Shown here piece after piece: positions 33,675 through 44,892 of a DNA stretch of 64,000 nt. Both the position numbers and the translations under genes were made by a program. How positions within the stretch are numbered: the stretch's first letter is position 1; each line of letters begins with the position of its first letter. Below the pieces are notes generated by a model, which was given only the letters and a program-made list of their open reading frames with translations, ran no database searches and was not told the DNA's origin. Origin of the DNA: Pezicula radicicola (taxonomy: Eukaryota; Ascomycota; Leotiomycetes; Helotiales; Dermateaceae); assembly GCA_003008705.1 (NCBI GenBank), contig PDUO01000023.1:845312-909311 (forward strand), written 5' to 3'.

Positions 33675-36078
33675 TTTCTTGAATTTTCCATCTTAAACGG
33701 CGTACTGGGATGGCGGCATCATCAAAAACTTTTCTGTTGCATTGTGTTATTATAGATCGGCGTCTGCTTCACCATTTCCACTGATCAAGGACCTTTCTGA
33801 TCAACTTCTTGGCTCAAATTCTTTCGACGGTCTCGTGGTCAAAAAAATCATCAATGACCGACGCCTGCTTTCAACAAATGATCTGTTCAAACGGTCTCCA
33901 TGATCCACGGCTCATTAAAGAACAAAGCATTTTCTCTTCTTTTCTTTATATACAAAAGCATCAGGGGCTATTTTGGCCCTGCTCACTTTTGCATATAGTC
34001 ATATGTCTGAACAGTTTCCTTTGTTCTACACTCGTCTTCCCAGAGCGAGATGATACCTAGGGGTGTAATAATGGTGTGGCTGGCTTGGCTTGGCGTACGG
34101 ACCATTTCTTTTTCAACGAAGCTGATCCATCTTTCAAATGAAAGATTGGGAGTGTGCTTTTTTGGTCGTTCTAATGGGATGTACCTTTACCAAAGCAAAA
34201 ATTCCTATGTGGGAAGGGGGTTGGGGATGAGAGTGTGTGTTGCGTGTGGTGTGGTGTGGTGTGGAAAAAAAACCCGGCGTAAATATTGATACCCGCTCTT
34301 GTCATCTTTTGCCTTCTCTCAAATACCTTCTGTATCTCTGTTTATTCTGGCGCTCCTATCTTTCCTCTATATATCTGTTGCTACGACTTGGAAGGTCAGG
34401 CATCAAAGGTCAGATGTGCTGGGCTATTTGGGTTGAACTTGAGGTGGGAGGTGGGAGGAGGGAGGATTGACCTGTAGCCTGTTTGCCATATCAAGTAATA
34501 TGTCCTCTCGAAGAGGCATACTCATGAAGCTTCTGTTAGATAGCGGGCTGATAGTCCAGTCTCCAGAGAGACGGTGTCCGCTTAGATGAAATGAATAGAT
34601 CATGAAAATTATGGGTCTCACATTACTGCGACAGGAGTTTGGAAATATGAGCATGGGTCAGCAATTGAGCTCTGGAGTCCAACAAGGTACAGCAAAGAGG
34701 ATAACGCGATTGACGGACAGCACGTACCAAGCAGATCGATTGATGTCTCAATTCCGGTGCAGCATGCAAGCGTCCGCCCACGAGGCAATGTCCAACAAAC
34801 AGTCCGAGGTGCTCCTTAGATCTGCTTGTTGACACTTTTCGGATCCAACTTTCTCCATCGAGGCTCGTCAAAATCAATCAAACTAGTCTTCTCGGTACCC
34901 GCGTTGGCTCCTTGGCAACTGTTTTTTTGCCCGTCTCGTCTACCTTGGCCGTTAGCAAAGTACGATTGTAGGGAAGGTACATTTTGTAAGACTTTGCTCG
35001 CGTTTGGAACAGGCTGAAGTTAAAGTGATGGATGCATTTCTGGGGGAATCCATGTTGGGGATTTTATTCCGTGACAAGGACATGGAGTGGAGGCGAAATA
35101 ATACCCGAGAATTGCATCTACTACCACTTTCAACCTACTCTACTCTTCTACCGGTAGCGGTAGATTTATTTGCCAGGTTGTAAAATTGTAAATTGTAAAA
35201 TAGATAAAAAGTCGGACCGATGATTGAAACATTTAACACGTACGTGCTGGAAAGTCTGATATTTATACTACAGTTGATAGATTAGCCGCGCGATAAAGGG
35301 ATATGCATATCGATGCATCTCTTTTATAATAATAAGATCCTCAGGTAACAATCCATCGAGGACTCAATTAATTCCCGAGGTTGATTTTGCACGGTTATGT
35401 GCTGTAACGAATCAGTACCCCAGGTTCCGGTTAAACAAACATAGCCTCGGGACAGATTCTTCGATCTTTTATCCTCGGCTCTTCCCTTACTTGACCACTG
35501 ACCGTATTTAGCACACCATCTCCCTCGTTTCCTACAAATATATCCTCACTGGCATCCCCCACCAATTAAAATGTCCGATGGGGCATCGCCGGAGATAAGT
35601 AGCACCAGTAGCAATAGAGTGCTGACTTAAGCATCTTGTTAAAGTCCGAAGGCAAGGATCTCCAGGGACTTTGTCAACCTGCAGCTGATGCCGTCATACC
35701 GCCATACCGCCATACCGCCATACCGTCATTGCCGACGTGGCGGATGTGGGCGTGTGTGGTGCGTGGACCCCAAAAATCTCACCACTCACTTACATATTGA
35801 TATATCATTGGCTTATAAATCCAACGTCACAAAATTTCTGTTACTGTATAGCATGCTACATTACTAAACCTATAGCTTGCTAATCAAGCGGAGAGCCTAG
35901 TATCGTAGAACTGACTATCTATCTACGTACGTGTAAGTAGAGTAAGTAGCGTAGAAAGGACAAGTACATAAACTTCTTGTCCTCAACCCTCTCGAGTTTT
36001 TTTTCCTCTCTCCAAACCTCACCGCAACTCCAACAGCAAAACCAAATCCCACCCCACCCCACCCCACCAACACTCAAA
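33675..36078. other. 2.4-kb intergenic, no gene seen
   Basis: Contents noted are a GT-rich run at about 34238-34263, a G-rich purine run at about 34441-34466 with three GGG tracts, and an 8-base tandem repeat (GCCATACC-type, about four units) at about 35692-35728. The bases before 36079 are a C-rich leader with four CCCAC units. No coding region is supported. Confidence 0.5.
35692..35728. repeat. 8-bp tandem repeat
   Basis: About four head-to-tail copies of a GCCATACC unit, with first and last copies slightly changed (GTCATACC and GTCATTGCC). It lies about 350 bases upstream of the Old Yellow Enzyme start. Confidence 0.75.
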
Positions 36079-37230
36079 ATGTCTTCGTCTTCCTCGTCCA
36101 AGCTCTTTCAACCCCTCCAAGTAGGAACGTCCTCTCTCAAGAACCGCATCGTTCTCGCACCCCTCACTCGATTCCGCGCGTCTGACTCCCATGTTCCCCT
36201 CCTACCTCTGGTCGCAGATTATTATGCACAGCGCGCAGTTGCACCTGGAACACTCCTTATCACAGAAGCAACCTTCATTGCACCACAAGCAGGCGGCTAC
36301 GGAAACGTGCCTGGAATCTGGAGTCAAGAACAGATCGCAGCATGGAAGGAAGTGACAGCTGCAGTACACGAGAAAGGATCATTTATCTACCTGCAACTAT
36401 GGGCATTGGGACGGGCTGCCGACCCAACACAACTACAAAAGGAGGGCGGCTATAGATTTGTATCGAGTAGCAATGTACCCATTGAGGAGGGAGCAACAGC
36501 ACCTAGCCCTTTGACCGAGGAGGAGATCCAAGCCTTCATCGGATACTATGCGGACGCAGCCAAGAAGGCGGTTTTCGAAGCTGGTTTCGACGGTGTAGAA
36601 ATCCACGGTGCAAATGGATATCTCATTGATCAATTCACACAAGATACAGCCAACAAGCGAACAGATGCCTGGGGAGGAAGTGTCGAGAAGCGAGCCCGAT
36701 TTGCTATTGAAGTTTCAAAGGCTGTAGTTGCCGCTATCGGAGCAGAGAAAACTGGTATCCGTTTATCACCATTCAGTACCTTCCAAGGCATGAAGATGGC
36801 CGATCCCCTCCAAGGCTTTTCATACCTAGTCACAGAACTCAAGAAACTAAAACTCGCATACCTCCATCTCGTCGAATCTCGAATCTCAGGAAACGCAGAT
36901 ATCGAATCCACGGAGAAAGTCGATCCACTGGTCGATCTCTGGGGAAACACATCACCCATCCTTCTGGCAGGTGGATTCCGTGCCGAGTCTGCTAAGAAAG
37001 CTGTGGATGAGGAGTACAAAGATAGAGATGTTGCCATTGTCTTTGGCAGATACTTCATCAGTAACCCGGATATCGTATTCAGAATTCAACACGGTATCGA
37101 ATTTGAGCCCTACAACAGAGACAAGTTTTACAACAAGGGAGAGACTGATGGATATACTACCTGGAAGTATTCCAAAGAGTTCGAGGCTGCCAATGGAGTA
37201 TTAGCTGCAAGTTCTGATGTGAAGATTTGA
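36079..37230 (+). CDS. Old Yellow Enzyme family NADH:flavin oxidoreductase
   Basis: Single-exon, 383-residue FMN-dependent TIM-barrel enzyme. The ATG at 36079 was chosen because the open frame upstream lacks another ATG and is a C-rich leader. Family landmarks are NRIVLAPLTRFR near residue 22 (flavin Thr), LQLWALGR near 106, and EIHGANGYLIDQF with His176, Asn179 and Tyr181, matching the His/Asn pair that binds the phenolic or carbonyl substrate and the Tyr proton donor of OYE. Further landmarks are GIRLSPF, LAGGFR and FGRYFISNPDIV, which bind the FMN phosphate. It should reduce activated C=C bonds (enones, nitro-olefins) using NAD(P)H, in cytosol or peroxisome. No biosynthetic cluster partners sit next to it, so a detoxification role is as likely as a secondary-metabolism one. 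Confidence 0.93.
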   Translation: MSSSSSSKLFQPLQVGTSSLKNRIVLAPLTRFRASDSHVPLLPLVADYYAQRAVAPGTLLITEATFIAPQAGGYGNVPGIWSQEQIAAWKEVTAAVHEKGSFIYLQLWALGRAADPTQLQKEGGYRFVSSSNVPIEEGATAPSPLTEEEIQAFIGYYADAAKKAVFEAGFDGVEIHGANGYLIDQFTQDTANKRTDAWGGSVEKRARFAIEVSKAVVAAIGAEKTGIRLSPFSTFQGMKMADPLQGFSYLVTELKKLKLAYLHLVESRISGNADIESTEKVDPLVDLWGNTSPILLAGGFRAESAKKAVDEEYKDRDVAIVFGRYFISNPDIVFRIQHGIEFEPYNRDKFYNKGETDGYTTWKYSKEFEAANGVLAASSDVKI

Positions 37231-38182
37231 TTCAGATGCTAGGTTAAAGCAGTTGGAGTTCGAGATCAGAAATCAGGGTTAGAAGCATAGGTGTTTTTAT
37301 GATTTCGAAAGAGTTATGATTAGACTAGTGTCCATAGAGCAGAACCAGAACTAGAAATAGACCGAATAATAATTCTTATAGAAGATTTGTCAACTTTCAA
37401 ACATTTACACAGTCTCAGTGAAAAGGCCCATCAAAAAATCTTCTATTGAGGTACAAAAAAAATTAACATCCCTCCCTACCTTAACCTATCCATCTTTCCA
37501 GAACACATCTACCTACTACCGAAAACCTATAAAACCTATAAACAACAATTCAAAAACAACGCTTCAAGTCGACAAATAAACTAAATCCCAGTCATACAAA
37601 AGGCTATACCGGCGGACTCTTTGTAACATTAAGTAAGACTCTATATCTTCAAACCTGGAGAACTAGCCTTTTCCTTGTATATACTTTCTCCTTTAGGTAA
37701 ATATCTCTTTTTTGTTCTTTCTGAGCTGAGGTGAATCCTAGTAATATATCTATTTGGCAAGTAAATAGGCAAGTAAAGAAATATGTCGTTACTCCAGAAC
37801 ATTGAGGTTCAGCTATTATGTAAGTCTATTTAAGTTGAAGTCCTCTTAATTCTTGGTCGCTAAAAATGCTCCCCTCTTCCTCGCTTATGATCGCTATCGC
37901 ATTTTTGTTGTGCATACGTTATTTGATAAGGGATGGGTAACATCTATAACTTTATATGAATTGAATAGGGAGAGTAATGCAGGACCACGCTTTAGAAATT
38001 CGCGTCAATTTAAACTCACATAATAGAGGTGAAAATCAATTGTAGGTGTGATGGTACACCACGCCCTTCTAAGTTCTTTACAGAGAGCTCTACCGAGAAG
38101 AGCAAGCAGTCCACAGAGTTTCAGAATCCGGCCTTCACATTGCGCCCACCTTGATTTCCAAATAAGTCCTAGCAAGAACGGA
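37231..38182. other. convergent intergenic, no gene seen
   Basis: The 3' regions of the OYE gene and the leftward DUF2235 gene face each other here. The sequence is AT-rich and no open frame is convincing. Confidence 0.5.
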
Positions 38183-39955
38183 CTATTCCTCATCCACTAG
38201 CCCATTACCAGCATCAAGCTCCCTTAGCAATCTCTTGCTATTTGATCCTTCCATCATCAAGACGCGCTCCATACTTGGCTTGTTTGCCAAACTACGAGGG
38301 ATCACAAACTCTGGCAGTTTAATCTCCGGCTTCTGAGAAGCACCACAACACGTGCCACGATGGCGTTCAGGGCGATACCAACACCATCCCGTTTCTGCTT
38401 GCACTCGTTCAAAGTCTACCAAGCCTCGAGGACTATATTTATTTTTTGGTTCAATATGCTCCGTCTCATCTTCTGGGATGCCACGCGTTGTTCCGACCTG
38501 GCGACAGTATACACTGGGATGTACCTCCTCATTCGTGAGGCCAAGATCGGTGAGCAATTTGGGCGTTGTGCTAACGTCCACATACTCGCCAGGTGTACGA
38601 TTCTTCTTTCCAAGAAGTCTATATAGAGCAGTGGAATAACTATCTTTGAAATAACCACTGGCATAGCCAAGGTTTCTCTTAACGCCCGACATTCGAGTGA
38701 CGGGTCCAGGATCTGTGCAATGAATAACGAAGTTAGTGGCTTCGGGATCGAAGGTGAGGAAGTCAGAAACTCGGTCAACCATCCATGCGTAGGTTATATG
38801 AGCGAGCGCCTCGTGGTCACCTTTGTACTTTGTGAGAAGGGCATCTGAGTCACCACCACCAATGTTGATGTGAACCTACGTCAGTTTGTCGGTCAACGGT
38901 TTCCCCTAGCCAATCTAAAATGGAATATTGCGGGTACTTACACCAGGGAACCAGCACTGCAGTAGTTTACTCGTTTTGTTGTCATGAGGCAACCACCAGA
39001 GGACTGGAGTGAAAGGTCCTCGACGTTCGTCCAAAGCCAGTGCTTGGAATGCATTTTCAATCCCTTTCATAGTCTTGTCAGTCACAGCGCCCTATAATGG
39101 TGGGCTTCAGGACTCACGTGGATGCATATTGGCTTTATGGAAAAGATACTGCTTCTTATACTTCGAATTCCTCTTTGCACTTACACTCGGCATGCCCAGC
39201 GCCGCAACCTGGCAGTTTGTCAGTGTCTGGTAAGGAGGGAGTACGATAAGTACTCACTGTGTCCCAGACACCCACAACCTTCACAGGAACATCAGCTCTC
39301 GGGGAGCGAAATTCTAACCCGGTGAGATGCATTCTCCACCACTTATCCACACTTCGCACAACCTCGTTTCCAACAACACTCTTATGAGCTGCATAAACCT
39401 TGGGGAACATAAGCATCTCGATTGGCTTCATGATACCAATCTCGCAGACAAGACCAGCAACAGCTCGTACAGTGTAAGCGCCTCGGGAGAAACCGAAGAA
39501 AAACAGCTCGTCCCCTTCATCATAGTTGTTGACAAGGAAATTGTAGGCTTCGATGACATTGACATTAAGACCGCGACCGGTAGAACCTTTAAATTTTCCG
39601 TTGTTAGACTATGTACAACAATCAGCAAGCGCTATGGAAAGTACCTTGTCTGTTGCGTTCAACCTGCGAAAGATCACCCGTACCGATACCTGCATCATAG
39701 TAGACGATCTGTGGAATAAATGTCCCATCTTTGGCACGACCATATCGTGCAACCGAACGACAGATTTGTGTTACGTTCGAGGGGACATTGGGTTTTGCGG
39801 ACGCTGAGTTCTGCCATCTGCAGTTCTCAAATGTTAGTCGTTGACAAACTGCTAAAGACAGTCAGATTTAACGGGGAAAAGGCTTACGTTCCGTCGCAAC
39901 AAATTATCAGTCGTTTGGGTACCGGCTTCGTGTGCGATTTCGAGAGCATTGGCAT
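38183..39955 (-). CDS. DUF2235 alpha/beta hydrolase (Tle1-like)
   Basis: Six exons on the minus strand: 39955-39888, 39817-39645, 39586-39258, 39208-39118, 39063-38942 and 38875-38183. All five introns are 48-70 nt and all phases agree, giving 491 residues. The N-terminus RLIICCDGTWQNS is split by intron 1 and is typical of this family. The nucleophile elbow GFSRGAY places the catalytic Ser at residue 114. VGVWDTV, split by intron 3, carries the probable catalytic Asp, and HINIGGG near residue 265 a likely His region. A LALDERRGPFTPVLW block also fits. Bacterial relatives include type VI secretion phospholipases, but fungi carry many DUF2235 proteins of unknown substrate. There is no signal peptide, so it is probably intracellular. 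A lipase or esterase activity is inferred from the family. Confidence 0.88.
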
Positions 39956-40849
39956 ATTGCCAGAAGACAGAAGCCGCAGATTTGAGCCGAAACGGTGAAA
40001 TATATTCGGATCAGCAAGAATGTGACTGACAGAGCGAGCGGACGGTAGACCATAGGTAAGGAAAGAAGGATATTTAGGTTATAGACATAGGCGATGAATG
40101 ATATTAATGATTTGGAAAGACATAAACTGATGAGAGCATATGGATTTTGGAGGTTTGAGCAATGGCTATTGGCGTGACTTCCCACTTGAGATGTCATCAT
40201 TGCTTCAAATGAATAATGGTAGGAACGCCCCATTGTCAAAGCAAGTATGGTTTTCAATATTTAGCACTCACTACTCAGCACTATAGCAAATTCTTGGCAA
40301 ATTCATTGAGTTGCCCAATTATCAGCAGTTCTTGAATGCTTTGTTCCAGCAAGCGATACAGTTCACTATTGCTGTAAGGATGATGTTGGCAAGGGAGTAC
40401 TCCTGAAGACTAAAATCTTTCGATTTGTTGAAGCAGGAGACAAAAGAGAGAAGGACAGTAATTTGTTGGAAAAAACAACAAATACCAGCACTCATACAAA
40501 CAACAACAATGAGGATTTCAATTACTGGAACACTTAACATATCGTACACCTGAGGAGAGAAGTAGTGCTCGTGATTTTTTCTTGCTTGATTGCGCTCATA
40601 ACTGCGAAGAGGATCTAATAGGAACGATTTTGTATTTACTCATGTAGGCGGATTCTGGGTAGCAGAGTCACTCGTCGATAGATTACTTTATAGTTTGAAT
40701 ACCAAAAATTCAATCATACGTCCTTCATTCTACTTCTTATGAAAAGCAATTGATAGCTAAGTTGTATAATAAAGTAAAAGCCTACAGAAATCCTTTGTAC
40801 TTGGAGTAAATACTCAAACACCTCACAACTCAATATTGAGGAATACACT
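39956..40849. other. intergenic, no gene seen
   Basis: This stretch holds the promoter of the DUF2235 gene and the 3' region of the large CxxC protein gene. No coding region or recognised site is seen. Confidence 0.5.
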
Positions 40850-43800
40850 TCAATAGTGATCGCCACTGACACCACTAGCACCATCCCAGGCGCTACTAAC
40901 AACAGCAGGACCCTCCCCGTATGCGAGTCCAGAATCTTCGATCGTCTCCTCCTTTTCCTTTCGTTTACTTGTGCTTTCCCGAGGAGGCGAATGCTCTTCA
41001 ATTACCTCGATAATATCGCTCTCGTAAAGTGAACTGCTGCTGTCTCCCTTACGAATGGATTCTTCACTAAAAGGCAAGGGAGATTTAAACTTAACATGAC
41101 GACTCGAGACTCTCTCAGCAAGTTCCGAGATATCGTCGTCGAAGGGGTTACTTTCTCTCATTCGTCTGACTTTCGGTGAGGGTATAAGAGCCATTTCTTT
41201 TTCTGTCCCGCTCTCACTTGTCTCACGTATATATGGAGGCCGGTGATTCGACACGCTCCTACCACGGTTTTGTGTCATACGTCGCTCCCTGATCTCCATT
41301 GGCCGTCGTGGCCTTGGTGTTTCTTTGATCTCAGCCTCTTCGATAACAGATGCGCTGCGCTCACGATCACGACCTCTTGTCTTCTCTTTAACTTTCCTAG
41401 TAACTCGGCGCCTTGTCGTCGTTTCTGCTTCTGACTCATCAGACATAAACTTCCTGTATCCATGTTCTCTTGGTCTGTGAATTTGATTCTCCCCGGTGAG
41501 CCTAGCAAGCCTTCGCCGGGCTGCAATTAGCTGTTGTGCCGTAGAATCGTCATCTGAGCTTGCGGAATAAGGTGCATGGCTTGTTAATGACCCCTTGACG
41601 TAAATTGATGGAGGTGTTGGCGCACGTGGCAGGTGCTCAGTATACTCTTCTGGTTCCCTTGTTAGCGCACAATAGCTTATATCGTTCGGCAACATACCGG
41701 AACGCCTAATGTATTCCGCACTTATGTAGTCCCGGATGTTCTTTGGAACGTTACTTCTCTTTTCATGACTGGAATGGCCTCTGTGAGACTCTGGCACTGG
41801 TTCAGGGGAGCCACTTCTGTCCCAGCTGTCGAGATAATACTTGGAGGCGTCTACGCTGGCCTCATGATTTGGAGGTTGCTGACGAGCGTAAAACATAGCT
41901 CTGTTGATACTTTCTGGCCCCGTACCATGGCCCTGTCGGGTAGAGTCTTCTTGCAGCCCAGAAAGTCTCCTGGGTTTGTATGTAAATCGCTCTGTGACAA
42001 CAACAACTTCATCATTTTCCTGTGGATGAATTATATGAGGTGCTTCCCAAGGCTTGATAGCTGGAGATGGAGAAGTTGGTCGCATTCGTTCACGACGTCG
42101 ACGTTGTGCTGACTGATGAGATCGTCCTGAGCCTACTGTCTCTCGCTCCTCAAAGCTGTCGTCTCTTACGGACAAATGTCGTTGAACAGGAGGCTCGAAG
42201 ACCACTGGAGTGGCACTCCTTCCGAACTCCTCTAAGTCCTTTGGTCTTATTCGTCGTTGCGATTGAGGTTGGTAGGCTGCTGATGTTACAGACCTTAGCT
42301 CAGAACTTGTGTCCCTTGGTGGTAAACAGCGTTGCCGTGGAGGTTCGTAGGTGAACTCTTGTTCCTTAAGTCTCTCCTCTTTTTGAGGGAATTGTCGTTG
42401 TGTGGGAGGCTCGTAGGCTCTCTCATCGAGACATTCTTCCTTGAAACATTCTTGGAAGTATTCTTGGTTACGAGAGTCTTGCCGCTGCTGAGGAGCTTCA
42501 TACTTTTCATGGCTTCGGTGTAAGTGCTGCTCTTTGGCAGATTCATAAGCCTCACGATGCTCTCGATATGGCTGATGAGTTTCACTCTCCTCATCTTGAC
42601 ATCGCGCACTAGCAACCCGCCTACCTACATTTATTTCAATATGATTAGTTTGCCTAGGAGGCGGAGGTGCCGGACTATGTTCATAGTAACCGGAGGGAGA
42701 ACGATGATAACTACGCGGTAGTGGCTCTGGATCGTATAGAAGAGAAGCTTGATGGCGATGCGGTGGCGCCTTTGGATCAGTATATTCATGCCTTCGTGGT
42801 TGTGATTCAGAATTGGCATACTCCTGTCTTTGTAGTCTGTCAAAGGGTTGAAACATAGATTCAAACCTGCTTGTGGACCTTTCACGGTGGCTAGAAAGCC
42901 TCGACAGCGGACGTCTGCTAACTTCAGAGTCTTCCAAATATTTTGGGCGTGATTCTTCTGCCTTTTGAGCTTCTCCGCCAACATCAGAATACTGTTCCTC
43001 CACAATTATGTAGTCGGCTGATGGTGTTCTCTCAATCCTTTTCTGTGATATGTTAGTTGATTTCTGTTTTTTGGCCATTGGTAGACCAAAACTACGTACG
43101 ATTCTGGTTATGCTTCTAGCTCTACGAAGACGATTATCTTTTGCTTCTGACTTTGGGGGAGGAGATAGATCTTTCGCCGGCTCTGCCTTCTTTAATTTCT
43201 CTCCTGACTCCTCTACTGGGTCTTCAGATGGATGTTCTTCTGGCTCTTTCTCAGTTTGGCCTTTCTTTTGGGTCTGTTATTGTGGTAGTCAGCAGGTATA
43301 TACTAGCTCATAATGGATGACACAAAGGGCGCTTATGATACCTTTTTGTTTTTCTTCCCCTTTTTCTTCTTTGGCTTCTCACTCTTCTCAATATCACTTC
43401 CACTGGTCGAACTTGCATCTCGTTGACATTTTCTACAGAATGATGGAACTGGCTCTTCTCCTGGCTTGATAGGGTTTTCATAGTGGAACTTTGCTGAACG
43501 AAGTCGCCCACAGTTCGCACAGATATGTTTGACGACCGTGGCAGTTGTCTTTACTACAGTTGTGGTCTCTTTGGTGATTTCATGATCAGGAGCTGGTGAA
43601 TGACTCTGTAATTGCTTCTGATCAGCTGTATACTTGGTGTAATCAGCATTGATACGCTCTAGAAGTCTCAATTCTTCGTCTGTGGCTTTTCGAGGCTCTA
43701 GAACTTTTGCTGGTGCCGGGGCTGAAGATGGGAGTTGTGGCTGATAGTAAATTGGTTGTGGAGAGACCGGCGGTGCAGCTGGAGGTTGTTGTTGGAACTG

Positions 43801-44248
43801 CGCGACTTGCATCATGCTCGGGGAGTATGTCCAAGGAGCACCGGGTACTGCGTACGTCGGTTTAGGGGATGATGTAGCGGAGGGTCCATACGAAGACGGT
43901 GGATAGGCAATTTGTTGTTGGCTTGGGACTGTGAGGAACTTGGGACCACTATCCTCTTTAGGACTTGCTGATATCGCTCTTCTCTGTACCACTCGAGTGG
44001 TTGGAAGGCCAAAGGCCTCTCCAAGAAGATCCATAACGGGTTTGTCCCTCTTTTCACGCGCCATAACAAGTCTACCGTTGACCTTAGTCAGGTATGGTCT
44101 CTTCGCTGGAAGGACGAGCTTCCTGGTATCAACTTCCTCCTCCTCCGCCTCCTTTGGCGGTCGGTACCTGTCGTATGGATTAGCATATGTCACAGAACAC
44201 GCAGGCTTTCTTTGGTGTAAATTGATTTAAAACTTACACCGTGAGCAT
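40850..44248 (-). CDS. large disordered CxxC protein, function unknown
   Basis: Four exons on the minus strand: 44248-44238 (only 11 coding bases), 44167-43342, 43273-43100 and 43042-40850, giving 1067 residues. Intron 3 (43043-43099) is 57 nt and stop-free in frame, so retention would only insert 19 residues. It is called an intron because of its GTACGT donor and a CTAAC branch near the CACAG acceptor. The N-terminal 60 residues are charged and likely ordered. A possible zinc-binding site has Cys220, Cys223, Cys248 and Cys251. It is followed by a Lys-rich patch and then about 750 residues of Arg/Glu/Ser/Pro/Tyr-rich, probably disordered sequence with recurrent YEPPxQR motifs (about 200-350 after the Lys patch). 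The C-terminus is acidic. I do not recognise the family; a scaffold or nuclear role is possible. Confidence 0.7.
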
Positions 44249-44892
44249 TTTCCCGGTATCTCTTATGCATTCACTTCTTTTATCTCAAAAATAAAGACCA
44301 ATTGGCTTGTAGAATTACAATTAACATTTGAACGGCAACAGCAAAGATGGTGGAGATGGTAGAGTGAAAGTGATTTCGGTTACAAACAAAAGCTCAAACA
44401 GTCCAGAACGCACTTGCCTGCCGAGTACAGAGTCCACCGCCCTCGATCAAGAGATCAACCGCTTATGTGAACATATGAGATATTGAAATTTCCCTAAAGA
44501 TTAATTAGAAATATGCCTTCGATCAACAGACTTTCTTCCTTATTTTTTCTTTTCGTTCTTCTTTGGATAGGCACTGTAAACCCGAAAGTGAAATGGATGC
44601 GCTTGTTATCACAGTACAAATTCACCTTTACTAAACATTAAATGCAAGGCAAGAAGTTCGTGTTTTACTCTGAACTGCAAAACTATGGCAGTGTTTAAAG
44701 CACAAGAATATGATGACCTCTTCTCTATCCCCACTGCTACTTCTATCCTTGGCTGACCTTGGAGGTTGCAGCACTCACCACTAGAGACGGCCTTTTGCAC
44801 GAGTACATTCTACTAGATACATGGACTCCGTGTACTTTTTGCCTTTCCTAGCCCCAAACTTATGAAATATGATACAAAGCTGTGCTTCCTCT
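44249..44892. other. intergenic, no gene seen
   Basis: Between the start of the leftward CxxC protein gene and the end of leftward STT3. It should contain the CxxC gene promoter and the STT3 3' end. No coding region is supported. Confidence 0.5.

Noticed and set aside
42067..42354. Open frames on the plus strand opposite the large CxxC protein gene
   Set aside because: Shadows of the real minus-strand exon. Their composition mirrors the Arg/Glu-rich coding strand.
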